Source: Streptomyces xanthophaeus
GTDB lineage: Bacteria; Actinomycetota; Actinomycetes; Streptomycetales; Streptomycetaceae
DNA: 64,000 bases
Assembly (NCBI RefSeq): GCF_000725805.1
Contig: NZ_JOFT01000012.1
Location: 1-64,000, forward strand
Direction: 5' to 3'
The notes below the pieces were generated by a model. That model was not told the DNA's origin and did not search any database. It worked only from the letters and a program-made list of their open reading frames with translations. Made by a program: the position numbers and the translations under genes. This document shows positions 44,172 to 52,321 of the stretch, piece by piece. Position 1 is the first letter of the stretch. Each line of letters opens with the position of its first letter.

Positions 44172-44299
44172 CGGCTCTCCTCACCTGCCGCGGACCCCGA
44201 TCGGGCCCGGTTGCGGTGATCCTTACGGAGCGGGCCGGAGCAGGAACGATCCGGCCGGACAGGCCCGCGGGACTTTCACCCGGACGTGTCGCCGGAGCG

Positions 44300-44554
44300 C
44301 TACCAGCCGAACCGGCGGTCGACCTCCCTGGAGAACTCCTCGAAGGTCAGCACGCCGTCCCCGTCCAGGTTCGCGGCGTCGAACAGGGCCGAGGAGGCGT
44401 CGGCGTCGCCCACGCCCCAGAACGGCAGATCGCCCCGAGCGGCCAGGGTGGGGCCCTTCGACCGCAGGGCCGAGATCACTTCGGCCCTGGTCAGGGCCCC
44501 GTCCTCGTTCAGATCGAGGGCGTCGAACAGCTTGCGGGCCTTCTCGCTCATCAT
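44300..44554 (-). CDS. EF-hand calcium-binding protein
   Basis: 84-residue cytoplasmic protein with two EF-hand loops, DLNEDGALTRAE and NLDGDGVLTFEE, each followed by a helix; the second starts with Asn instead of Asp, which is tolerated. It resembles small calcium sensors/buffers of streptomycetes. GGAAGGGG precedes a double ATG (44554/44551). It lies just downstream of the chitinase gene on the same strand (93-nt gap). Confidence 0.88.
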   Translation of the reverse strand: MMSEKARKLFDALDLNEDGALTRAEVISALRSKGPTLAARGDLPFWGVGDADASSALFDAANLDGDGVLTFEEFSREVDRRFGW

Positions 44555-44647
44555 GCGGTCCCCTTCCGGCGGGGCCCGGCCGGCCCGTGCACCCTGTGGG
44601 CAAGAACGATGCGGAGGGCGGCCGGGTTCCCCGGACGGGGACGACGG

Positions 44648-46150
44648 CTACTTGAGCGCTGCGAACGCCTTCGTGAAGGCGAGCGGCTCCTGGAGCACCG
44701 AGCTGCACGTGGCGTCGGCATGGCCGGCGGCACCTCCCGGGCACTGCTTGTCCCGCGTCGCCGACCACATCGCCAACCGCCCGATCCCCTTCGCCGCCGC
44801 GAACTCCACGAGCTGCGTCGCGTCCGCGACGGTGAAGACCTCGCTCACGACGTCGTTGACGCCGATCATCGGGGTGACGGCCACGGCCTTCCAGGCCGCC
44901 GCGTCGGACAGTCCGAGGACCCCCTTGACCTGCGCCTGGGTGGCCGTCGCGGCCTGGACCGCGTACTGGCCCATGTCCCCGGCGTAGGCCGGGCCGTAGT
45001 CCATGGCCATGATGTTGACGGCGTCGACCCGGACCCCGTTCTTCTTGGCGTCGGCCAGCAGCGCCACCCCCGGCTGGGTCAGGCCCTCGGGCATGACCGG
45101 GAGCGTGAAGGCCACGTCCAGGCCGGGGTGGGACTTCTGCAGGCGGGCGATGGCCTGGGCCCGCCGGGAGTTGGCCGCGGTGTCGGGGAGGGCCGCGCCC
45201 TCGATGTCGAAGTCGACCTTGGTGAGCTTGTAGTGGTCGATGACCTTCCCGTACGCGGCGGCCAGCTCGTCGACGGTGGCGCAGTTGAGCGCCAGCTCGT
45301 GCCCGGCGGCTCCGCCGAAGGAGACCCGGACGTCCCCGCCCTTGCCGCGCAGCGCCCCGATCTGCGCGGCGACCTTGTCGCTCGCCAGGTCGGTGACCCC
45401 GCCCCACAGGGGCGCGCAGGCGCCGCCGGAGGTGATGAAGGCGAGGTGGAACTCCTTCACGCCGGTCCTGGCGGCGGTGTCGAGGAGGTCGTACGAGGGG
45501 TACAGGGAGGTGTCGACGTACGGGGCGAAGCGCGCGCCGCCCGCGGGGGAGCCACCGCCACCGCCCGGGGTGGTGGTCGCGGTCGGCGTGGGAGCCGGGG
45601 TGGCGGTCGCGGTCGGCCGGGCCGTGGGGGAGGAGCTCGCGGTCGGCGTGGGGGCCGCCGTGGCCGTGGGAGGGCTGGTGGGGCGACCGCTCGGCTGGGC
45701 CGTCGCGCCCTGGTCCACGGAGCACTTCAGCCCGTTGATGCGGCAGCCGGACGGGTCGCCGGGAGCGCCGGACCCGCTCGTCACGAAACCGACCGTGACC
45801 GAGGCTCCCGCCGCCAGTTCCTTGTTCCAGCTCGCGGGCTTCACCGTGACGCGCTGCCCGTCGACGGTGTGGGCGCCGTTCCACAGGGAGTCGATCTTCG
45901 TGCCCGCGGGCAGTTCGAACTGGAGCGTCCAGTCCGCCTGCTTCTGCCCGGTGTGGTTGGTGATCACGTACTGGCCCGTGTAACCGCCGCTCCAGGAGCT
46001 GGACTTGGTGTACACGGCGCCGACCGTGGAGGCCTGGGCGGTACCGGTGAACACGAAGGCCGCTCCTCCGATCACCGCTGCCGCCACGACCGCGCCCGTG
46101 ACCTTCGCCGTACGGCTCGCCCTGCGCCGGTGACCGCCTGTGCTGCTCAT
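44648..46150 (-). CDS. Secreted GH18 chitinase with CBM2
   Basis: 500-residue exported enzyme. A signal peptide with a long basic start (residues 1-41) is followed by a CBM2-type cellulose/chitin-binding domain (about 42-145; WSGGYTGQYVITNHTG, WTLQFELPAG), then a Pro/Thr linker (about 155-205), and a GH18 catalytic domain. The signature DFDIE has Asp313, Asp315 and acid Glu317; GGDVRVSFGGAAG and MAMDYG are also typical. It should release chitobiose-type products. No DasR-like ACTGGTCTAGACCA site is visible upstream; instead two strong inverted repeats occur. Confidence 0.92.
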   Translation of the reverse strand: MSSTGGHRRRASRTAKVTGAVVAAAVIGGAAFVFTGTAQASTVGAVYTKSSSWSGGYTGQYVITNHTGQKQADWTLQFELPAGTKIDSLWNGAHTVDGQRVTVKPASWNKELAAGASVTVGFVTSGSGAPGDPSGCRINGLKCSVDQGATAQPSGRPTSPPTATAAPTPTASSSPTARPTATATPAPTPTATTTPGGGGGSPAGGARFAPYVDTSLYPSYDLLDTAARTGVKEFHLAFITSGGACAPLWGGVTDLASDKVAAQIGALRGKGGDVRVSFGGAAGHELALNCATVDELAAAYGKVIDHYKLTKVDFDIEGAALPDTAANSRRAQAIARLQKSHPGLDVAFTLPVMPEGLTQPGVALLADAKKNGVRVDAVNIMAMDYGPAYAGDMGQYAVQAATATQAQVKGVLGLSDAAAWKAVAVTPMIGVNDVVSEVFTVADATQLVEFAAAKGIGRLAMWSATRDKQCPGGAAGHADATCSSVLQEPLAFTKAFAALK

Positions 46151-46201
46151 CGCGTGCCTGCCTCTGTATTACTGGGGAGTTGGGGATGCGGCAGCACGCT
46201 A

Positions 46202-46285
46202 GCCGCCCCGAAACGGACATCCGTTCGTTTCGGGGCGGCCCGTATGAGTCTTAGGTTCCGCTTAAGGAAGCGGTAAGCGGGACCT
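46202..46285. repeat. Two hairpins between chitinase and DUF6086 genes
   Basis: First: arms GCCGCCCCGAAACG (46202-46215) and CGTTTCGGGGCGGC (46226-46239), a 14-bp perfect stem with a 10-nt spacer; inside it AACGGACATCCGTT offers an alternative pairing. Second: AGGTTCCGCTT (46253) pairs with AAGCGGGACCT (ending 46285), and CCGCTT/AAGCGG gives a competing stem. Both lie in a divergent promoter region. Confidence 0.6.
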
Positions 46286-46388
46286 CAGGAAGCGGCTCGG
46301 CGGGGTGGCCGGGTGGGCGGTAATGGCTTCGACGGCGATGGTCCGGCTGGATACGCTCAACTGCCGTGATCAGCTGGAGGGGGCAGGC

Positions 46389-46829
46389 GTGAGCCAGTAC
46401 TTCGACGTGGGTGAAGAGACCCTGTGGAATCCGTCCAACGGGGCGTCCCGGATGTTCCGGCGCCAGGTGGCGGTCTTCGAGGCGGAGCTGGAGCTTCCCT
46501 CGGGCATCGCCCCGATGGAGAACGACGAGTGCCAGATCGACCCGGCCGTCTTCGAGGTCTTCGTCCACGCCCTGCTCGCGCAGCACCGCAGGACGGGCCA
46601 CGCCATCGTGCTCGCCCTCTCCGAGGGCTTCACCGCCACCGTGCTGGTCCTGGCGGAGCGTGCCGGGATCAGGGTGGACTGGGTGCACCTCGGGGCCGCC
46701 CCGCAGGGCCCGCTCACCGATGTGCAAGTGACCGCCGGCGCCGGGATGTCCGCCCCGGCCGAGGGTGGCGCCTGGGGTGCGGCGCTGCGCGAGAAGGCGT
46801 ACGAGCTGGGGCGGCGCATGCCCTGCTGA
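46389..46829 (+). CDS. DUF6086 family protein
   Basis: 146-residue cytoplasmic protein beginning SQYFDVGEETLWNPSNGASRMFRRQ and containing PMENDECQIDPAVFEVFVHALL, the pattern of the streptomycete DUF6086 family. Function unknown. GTG 46389 is preceded by GGAGGGGG; earlier in-frame starts give no homologous N-terminus. It diverges from the chitinase and converges on the CsbD gene. Confidence 0.8.
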   Translation: MSQYFDVGEETLWNPSNGASRMFRRQVAVFEAELELPSGIAPMENDECQIDPAVFEVFVHALLAQHRRTGHAIVLALSEGFTATVLVLAERAGIRVDWVHLGAAPQGPLTDVQVTAGAGMSAPAEGGAWGAALREKAYELGRRMPC

Positions 46830-46838
46830 CCCGGTGTC

Positions 46839-46902
46839 CCGGGGCCTGGGGAGCAGGCCCCGGAAGCGGGCCGGCCGCGTCCGTCGGGGGACGGGCGCGG
46901 CC
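46839..46902. terminator. Tandem hairpins, convergent terminator
   Basis: CCGGGGCCTG pairs with CAGGCCCCGG (46839-46863), and GGCCGCGTCCGTC pairs imperfectly with GACGGGCGCGGCC (46873-46902). They lie between the convergent DUF6086 and CsbD genes. Confidence 0.75.
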
Positions 46903-46921
46903 GGGTGGTTCCGGGGCGGTG

Positions 46922-47101
46922 TCAGTGCTTGCCCCGGGCCTTCTTCATCTTGTCGTCGGCCTTGGCGACCATTTCCTCGGCCTTGCCGCTCATCCGCTCG
47001 GAGCTGCCCTCCGCCTGCATGCGGTGGTCGTCCATGGCGCTGCCCGCGGACTCCTTGAGCTTGCCCTTCATCTGCTTGGCCTTTGCCTTTGCCTTGCCCA
47101 T
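46922..47101 (-). CDS. CsbD family stress protein
   Basis: 59-residue highly charged helical protein: KAKAKQMKGKLKESAGSAMDD, AEGSSERMSGKAEEM, DKMKKARGKH. This is the CsbD/YjbJ pattern with its KMKGKxKExxG repeats, associated with general stress regulons; the molecular role is unknown. ATG 47101 follows AGGAAGGAAC. It precedes nothing on its own strand and ends at the convergent hairpins. Confidence 0.85.
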   Translation of the reverse strand: MGKAKAKAKQMKGKLKESAGSAMDDHRMQAEGSSERMSGKAEEMVAKADDKMKKARGKH

Positions 47102-47184
47102 GACGAGGTCGTTCCTTCCTGGGAGGAATGTGCATGCCCACCATGCGTCCGGAGCCGACGCGGCGCAATCTATGACAAAACGGG

Positions 47185-48315
47185 TCAGGCGGGCTGTGTC
47201 GGGCCGTTCCCTGCGGTGTCCGGCAGCCGTTCGATCGCCACCATCGCGGCGTCGTCCCCGAGGGTGTTGCCGACGGCGTGCGCGAGCAGGTCGGCGCACA
47301 GGTGCTCCAGGAGGGCGTGCGGGCCGGCTCCGGACCGGGCGGCCGCGCGTTCCTCCAGCGGGAAGAAGGCCCCCGACCTGTCGCGGGCCTCCAGTACGCC
47401 GTCCGTGTAGAGGAGCAGCACGTCGCCGGCCTCGAAGCCGAACGTCTGCGCCTCGGCGGGGGATTCCACCAGGCCCGCGAGGCCGAGCGGCGGCGCCGGC
47501 AGGTCCACCGCGAGCGGGAGGGCCCGGCCGTGGCGCAGGAGCAGCGGCGGAGGGTGGCCGCAGCTGACGAGGTGCAGGACCGGGTCCCGGTCGGGGATCT
47601 CCAGGACGGCCGCGGTGATGAAGCTCTCGCCCCGGTCCTGCGGGTCGTCGAGGTCCGGGGCGACCGCCCCCTCCAGGTACGCCACCAGCCCCGGCAGGCC
47701 GGATTCCTGGTGGGCGGCGGCCCGGAAGGCGCCGAGGGTGAGGGCGGCGTCGCCGACGGCCTCCAGGCCCTTGCCGCGGACGTCGCCGATGATCAGCCGG
47801 GTGCCCGTGGCCGTACGGGCGGCGGCGTACAGGTCCCCGCCGATCTGCGCCTCGGCCGCGGCGGCCAGGTAGACGGAGGCGACGTGGAGCGGACCGATGC
47901 GGTCGCGCAGCGGACGCAGCACCACCTGCTGGGCGGTCTCGGCCACCGTGCGCAGCTGGACGAACTCCTTCTCGTGCACCTCGCGCAGATGGGCGAAGAA
48001 GGTGACGAACACCGAGATCATGATGAGCGCGATGATCTGGAACGTGTGGTTCAGATCGGTCAGGCTGGTCCGTGCGACGGCGACCACGGACTGGGCCAGT
48101 ACGGCGACCAGACCCACGAAGCCCGTCATCCACGGCCCCGCGAAGGAGGCCGTGACGGCGGGGGCCGCGGCCAGGAAAGGGCCGAGGTGGACCTCGGGCG
48201 GGGCGATGACGTCGACCACGGTCACCAGGGCGATCAGCGCGAACGGGACCGCGAGCTGCGCGCGGCCCAGCTGCCGGAACCGGTCGCGGTGCTGGTGGGG
48301 TGGCCGGAGTTCCAT
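47185..48315 (-). CDS. Membrane SpoIIE-type PP2C phosphatase
   Basis: 376-residue protein. The N-terminal about 120 residues have three or four transmembrane segments (LAVPFALIALVTVVDVIAPP, FVGLVAVLAQSVVAVA, FQIIALIMISVFVTFFA). A short linker helix leads to a cytoplasmic SpoIIE domain with GGDLYAAA, GDVRGKGLEAVGDAA, SCGHPPPLLL, LLLYTDGVLEARD and LGDDAAMVAI. Such proteins dephosphorylate anti-anti-sigma factors. ATG 48315 has GGGGGG just upstream. Proximity to CsbD fits a stress context, but no anti-sigma partner is in the window. Confidence 0.9.
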   Translation of the reverse strand: MELRPPHQHRDRFRQLGRAQLAVPFALIALVTVVDVIAPPEVHLGPFLAAAPAVTASFAGPWMTGFVGLVAVLAQSVVAVARTSLTDLNHTFQIIALIMISVFVTFFAHLREVHEKEFVQLRTVAETAQQVVLRPLRDRIGPLHVASVYLAAAAEAQIGGDLYAAARTATGTRLIIGDVRGKGLEAVGDAALTLGAFRAAAHQESGLPGLVAYLEGAVAPDLDDPQDRGESFITAAVLEIPDRDPVLHLVSCGHPPPLLLRHGRALPLAVDLPAPPLGLAGLVESPAEAQTFGFEAGDVLLLYTDGVLEARDRSGAFFPLEERAAARSGAGPHALLEHLCADLLAHAVGNTLGDDAAMVAIERLPDTAGNGPTQPA

Positions 48316-48461
48316 CCCCCCTGCATACACTGCGCGGCCGCCGCAGGCCCCCAGGCCAGGCCGTGGGCGGCGCGGCCGTGCTCCGGCTGGTGGCCGAGGG
48401 GCAGTCGAGGGTGCGGCCGAGCGCGACGCGGACCCCGCTCCCGGAGGTCGTTCCCTGAGGC

Positions 48462-48509
48462 TGCTCCCTCCGGGCCGCTCCCTCCGGGATGAGCGGCCCG
48501 GAGGGAGCA
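48462..48509 (-). terminator. Strong hairpin terminator after DoxX gene
   Basis: An 18-bp perfect stem with arms TGCTCCCTCCGGGCCGCT and AGCGGCCCGGAGGGAGCA and a 12-nt loop starts 12 nt beyond the DoxX stop codon. Confidence 0.85.
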
Positions 48510-48520
48510 GGAACGATGCG

Positions 48521-49003
48521 TCAGGCGGTGGAGGCGGCAGACGTGGTCGAGGGCGCCGAGACGGTCACGGCCTCCGGCCGCCGCTCGTCCTGCTGCGCCG
48601 AGGTGCGCGCGGGGAGCAGCCCCTCCAGTGCGAGGGCGCCGGGCCCCGTGAAGACCAGCAGGAGGAAGGCCCAGCAGAACAGGGCGGAGGCTTCGCCGCC
48701 GTTCTGCAGCGGCCACAGGGCGTCCGGCTGGTGCGCCGTGAAGTACGCGTAGGCCATCGAGCCGGAGGCGATGAAGGCGGCGCTGCGGGTGCCGATGCCC
48801 AGCAGGACGAGGGTGCCGCCTGCCAGCTGAATGGCGGCGGCGTACCAGCCCGGCCAGGTGCCGGCCGCGATCGTGCCGCCGCCGTGCGCCCCGCCGAGGA
48901 CGCCGAAGAGGGAGGCGGCGCCGTGGCAGGCGAAGAGCAGCCCTATGACGATCCGGAACATACCGACGGCATAGGGCTGGGCGGAGTTGAGACGTCTGTT
49001 CAT
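48521..49003 (-). CDS. DoxX family membrane protein
   Basis: 160-residue protein with four transmembrane segments (FRIVIGLLFACHGAASLFG, AAAIQLAGGTLVLLGIGTRSAAF, SGSMAYAYF, ALFCWAFLLLVFTGPGAL) and a polar, Ser/Thr/Ala-rich C-terminal tail. DoxX-like proteins are linked to redox and oxidative-stress responses. An iron-box-like palindrome lies 73 nt upstream, suggesting iron-dependent repression. Confidence 0.88.
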   Translation of the reverse strand: MNRRLNSAQPYAVGMFRIVIGLLFACHGAASLFGVLGGAHGGGTIAAGTWPGWYAAAIQLAGGTLVLLGIGTRSAAFIASGSMAYAYFTAHQPDALWPLQNGGEASALFCWAFLLLVFTGPGALALEGLLPARTSAQQDERRPEAVTVSAPSTTSAASTA

Positions 49004-49075
49004 GGGGGGAGTGCTCCTTCGGTTGGGGACGGGTCCCGAAGTGCAGGCCGCAGTTCAGCGGAAGGTGAGCACAGG

Positions 49076-49093
49076 TTAGGTAGGCCTAACTAA
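49076..49093 (-). promoter_or_regulatory. Iron-box-like palindrome (DmdR/IdeR type)
   Basis: TTAGGTAGGCCTAACTAA is an 18-bp near-palindrome (16 of 18 positions symmetric) resembling the actinobacterial DtxR/IdeR/DmdR consensus TTAGGTTAGGCTAACCTAA. It lies upstream of the DoxX gene and about 190 nt from the divergent transporter gene, in an otherwise GC-rich region. Confidence 0.7.
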
Positions 49094-49282
49094 ACTGACA
49101 AGGTCGACTTCTGGCCACCTCCGGCGCGGGCCGGCCCGGCAAACGGAACCCGACGGGCGGCCGGGCCGCCCCGCCCGGAGCGACCCGGTCCGCCGGCGGG
49201 CCGCACGCCGCCGACGGGCCGCACACCGCCGGCGGGCCGTGCACCGGTGGCGGCCCGCACACCGGTGGTGTCCGCTGGGGGG

Positions 49283-50227
49283 ATGAGGCTCCTCCCAGGG
49301 CGCGGCTGGTGGTCCGGGCTGCCGCCCGCCGCGGGCGCCGCCGTGATGGCCGCCGGCATCCTCTCGGTCGGGCTGGACCTGACCGGCCACGAGGTCCTGT
49401 CCCTCGCCGCGCTGGCCCTCGCCGTGGCGCTGTGGTGCGTGCTCGCCGTGGACTTCGCCCACCGGCTGCTGAAGGACCGCGGCCGGTTCCGGGCCGAGGC
49501 CGACACCCCGGCAGCCCTGACCGCCGTCGCCGCCACCACCGTGATCGGTGCGCGGGTGGCCGTGCTGGGCCTGTATGAGGTGGCCGCCGCCCTGCTGGCA
49601 CTGGCCGCCGTCCTGTGGCCAGGGCTGCTGTTCCACGTCCTGCGCCACTGGCGGCACCGGATGCCCGGCGCCGCCTTCCTCGTCTGCGTGGCCACCCAGG
49701 GCCTCGCCGTCCTCGCGGCCGTGCTCGCCACCGAGGGGCACCACGACTGGCTGGCCCGGGTCGCCCTGGCCGCCTTCTGCCTCGGCCTGCTGCTCTACGC
49801 AGGGGCCCTCGTGCGCTTCGACTTCCGCGAGGTCGCGGGCGGCGCGGGCGACCACTGGGTCGCGGGCGGCGCCCTGTCCATCTCCGCCCTGACCGGAGCC
49901 AAGCTGACCGCCTCACCCGTATGGACCGGCTGGACGCACGATGCGCTGCGCACGGTCACGCTGGTCACGCTCGGCCTGTCGCTGGTCTGGTACGCGGTCC
50001 TGCTCGCCGCCGAACTGCGCCACCCGCGGTCGCACTACGACGTGCGCCGCTGGGCCACCGTCTTCCCCCTCGGCATGACGGCCACCGCCTGCCTCTCCGC
50101 GGCGCAGCCGACCGGGGTGGGCTGGCTGCGCCCGCTGGGTGAGGTCCTGCTCTGGATCGCCGTGGGCGCCTGGCTGCTGACCTTCACCGCGCTGGTCGCC
50201 TCCCGCCGGGCCGCCCGCCCGGGCTGA
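49283..50227 (+). CDS. TDT/TehA-family transporter
   Basis: 314-residue integral membrane protein with about nine or ten transmembrane segments, matching tellurite-resistance/dicarboxylate (TDT) transporters: PPAAGAAVMAAGILSVGLDL at the N-terminus, HWVAGGALSISALTGAKL, and RRWATVFPLGMTATACLSAAQPTG, the typical WxxxFPLGM segment. ATG 49283 follows GGGGG. Its 3' end overlaps the convergent DUF1275 gene by 44 nt. Substrate unknown. Confidence 0.82.
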   Translation: MRLLPGRGWWSGLPPAAGAAVMAAGILSVGLDLTGHEVLSLAALALAVALWCVLAVDFAHRLLKDRGRFRAEADTPAALTAVAATTVIGARVAVLGLYEVAAALLALAAVLWPGLLFHVLRHWRHRMPGAAFLVCVATQGLAVLAAVLATEGHHDWLARVALAAFCLGLLLYAGALVRFDFREVAGGAGDHWVAGGALSISALTGAKLTASPVWTGWTHDALRTVTLVTLGLSLVWYAVLLAAELRHPRSHYDVRRWATVFPLGMTATACLSAAQPTGVGWLRPLGEVLLWIAVGAWLLTFTALVASRRAARPG

Positions 50228-51011
50228 TCCCCGTACGCGCCCGGAACCCGAGGACCGCCACCCACACGAGCAGGACGACCGCGGCCAGCAGCGCCCACCG
50301 GGCCCCGTGATGCAGCATCAGCAGGCCTCCGGCCAGCGCCCCGCAGAGCAGGGCCCCCACGGAGACCAGACGGCGTACGGAGGCGGCTCCCCACGGGTCC
50401 GCGGCCAGGCCGGTCAAGGTGCGGGTGACGACCGTGGTGGTCAGGTCGGGGACGGCGAGCCGGTGCACGACGGCGTTCTGCAGCCCCATGCCGAGGGCCA
50501 GCAGCCCGACGACGGCCGACTGCCCGGCCCCGGCCGCCGCCGTGGTCGTCGCGAGGGCGGCGGCCACGAGGACGGCCTGCGCGGCGACGAGCGGGCCGAA
50601 CATCCACTGCGCCGTACGGTCGCGCCGCAGCCGCCCGGCGGCCGTCGCCCCGGCCAGGAACGCGCCCAGCGCCAGGAGGGAGGCCGGGGCGGAGAGTTCC
50701 CGGTCCCCGGCGAGCGCGAAACCGAGGAAGGCCACGTTCCCGGTCATGTTGGCCACGAAGACGTGATCGAGCCCGAGGAAGCTCACGGCGTCCACCAGCC
50801 CGCTCACGAAGGTGAGCACGACGAGCAGCGGCGGCAGCACCCCGTGCGGCCCGTGCACCCCGTCGGGACCGTCGGGGCCGCCCGATCCGTCGGGCCCGCC
50901 CGGGCCGTCGGTACCGCCCGAGCCGTCCTGCCCGCCCGAGCCGCCCGGCCCCGCCGGGAAGAGCAGCGCGGCCAGCGGCCGCAGGATGCCGCGCCGGGCG
51001 GTCGGCGTCAT
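50184..51011 (-). CDS. DUF1275 (YoaK) membrane protein with Gly-rich N-terminus
   Basis: 275-residue membrane protein. The DUF1275 core begins LPPLLVVLTFVSGLVDAVSFLGLDHVFVANMTGNV, with about six transmembrane segments and TTTVVTRTLTGLA. Before it, residues about 25-60 are a collagen-like run of Gly-Pro/Ser-Gly and Gly-x-Asp triplets, not usual for the family. GGAAGGGG precedes ATG 51011. Confidence 0.85.
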   Translation of the reverse strand: MTPTARRGILRPLAALLFPAGPGGSGGQDGSGGTDGPGGPDGSGGPDGPDGVHGPHGVLPPLLVVLTFVSGLVDAVSFLGLDHVFVANMTGNVAFLGFALAGDRELSAPASLLALGAFLAGATAAGRLRRDRTAQWMFGPLVAAQAVLVAAALATTTAAAGAGQSAVVGLLALGMGLQNAVVHRLAVPDLTTTVVTRTLTGLAADPWGAASVRRLVSVGALLCGALAGGLLMLHHGARWALLAAVVLLVWVAVLGFRARTGISPGGRPGGRRPAR

Positions 51012-51088
51012 CGAGCCCCTTCCCAAGGGTCCGTCGGGTCCGGGTTCTTCCGGTGGCAGCCGCGGACGGGTGTCAGTAGGGTCCCGGC

Positions 51089-51523
51089 ATGGCCTACACG
51101 TTCCAGGTGACCATCGACTCGCCCGACCCGCACCCGCTCGCCGACTGGTGGGCCGACGCCCTCGGCTGGGAAGTCGAGCCGAGCGACGAAGCCTTCATCC
51201 GCGGCCTGATCGCCGCGGGCCACGCGACCGAGGACGACACGACCACCCACCGGGGAGTCCTCGTCTGGAAGACGGGCGCGGGGATCCGCCACCCGGAGGG
51301 CCTGGAGCGCGCACCGCGCATCCTCTTCCAGTACGTCCCCGAGGCCAAGACGGTCAAGAACCGCGTGCACCTCGACGTCCGCACCGGGTCCGACGACCCG
51401 AAGGCCGTCGTCGAACGCCTGCTGGCCAAGGGCGCGACCTTCCTCCACGAGGGCAACGAGGGCCCCTCCGTCTGGACCACCCTCACCGACCCCCAGGGCA
51501 ACGAGCTCTGCATCTCCCATTAG
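51089..51523 (+). CDS. VOC family protein (glyoxalase-like)
   Basis: 144-residue protein of the vicinal oxygen chelate superfamily: FQVTIDSPDPHPLADWWADALGWEVEP, ILFQYVPEAKTVKNRVHLDVRTG, and TLTDPQGNELCISH with metal-ligand-like positions. The single-domain length fits glyoxalase-6 type proteins. No substrate can be named. It is followed 20 nt later by an NAD-binding protein gene and probably cotranscribed. Confidence 0.87.
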   Translation: MAYTFQVTIDSPDPHPLADWWADALGWEVEPSDEAFIRGLIAAGHATEDDTTTHRGVLVWKTGAGIRHPEGLERAPRILFQYVPEAKTVKNRVHLDVRTGSDDPKAVVERLLAKGATFLHEGNEGPSVWTTLTDPQGNELCISH

Positions 51524-51543
51524 CGGCCACTAGGCTGCGCCGG

Positions 51544-52230
51544 GTGAACGTCATCCTCTTCGGTGCGACCGGCATGATCGGCCGGGGCGTGCTCCGCGAA
51601 TGCCTGCGCGACGACTCCGTCGAAAGCGTCCTGGCCGTGGGCCGCACCCCCCTCGGCGTGAGCCACCCCAAGCTGCGCGAGCGGGTGCAGGAGGACCCGT
51701 CCGACCTGTCCGCGCCGGATCTGGACCTCACCGCCTACGACGCCTGCTTCTTCTGCCTCGGTGTTTCCTCCGTCGGGATGAAGGAGGAGGCGTACCGGCG
51801 CGTCACCTACGACCTGACGCTCGCCGTGGCCCGCCCCCTGGCCGCCGCCGACCCGGACCTGACCTTCGTCTATGTCTCAGGCGAGGGCACGGACAGCACC
51901 GGCCAGGGCCGTTCGATGTGGGCCCGGGTCAAGGGGGAGACCGAGAACGACCTGCTGGAACTGCCCTTCCAGGCCTACATGTTCCGCCCCGGGATCGTCC
52001 AGCCCGTGCGCGGCATCCCCTCCAAGACCCGGCTCTACCGCACCCTCTACGCCGTCACCGCACCGCTGATCTCCCTCCTGCGGCGCGTCGCGCCGAACCT
52101 CGTCACCACCACCGAGGACATCGGCCGCGCGATGATCGCCGTCGCCACACCGGGCACCGGGATTCCCGGCCGCGTCCTGCGCCCCGCGGACATCAACCGG
52201 CTCGGTGCCGCGGCCGCCGGACACCGCTGA
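51544..52230 (+). CDS. NAD(P)H-binding Rossmann protein (epimerase-like)
   Basis: 228-residue atypical SDR. The cofactor loop is FGATGMIGRGVL at the N-terminus; CFFCLGVSS, FVYVSGEGTD and MFRPGIVQPV follow the NAD(P)-binding epimerase-like pattern. GTG 51544 has only a weak ribosome site. Function unknown. Confidence 0.82.
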   Translation: MNVILFGATGMIGRGVLRECLRDDSVESVLAVGRTPLGVSHPKLRERVQEDPSDLSAPDLDLTAYDACFFCLGVSSVGMKEEAYRRVTYDLTLAVARPLAAADPDLTFVYVSGEGTDSTGQGRSMWARVKGETENDLLELPFQAYMFRPGIVQPVRGIPSKTRLYRTLYAVTAPLISLLRRVAPNLVTTTEDIGRAMIAVATPGTGIPGRVLRPADINRLGAAAAGHR

Positions 52231-52321
52231 GCACCGCAGACCATCGAGAGCCGGACATAATTGAGTACCGGGCACCCTCTCCCGCACCTGAGAATGGACC
52301 ATCTCAATCCGGGAGGAACCC

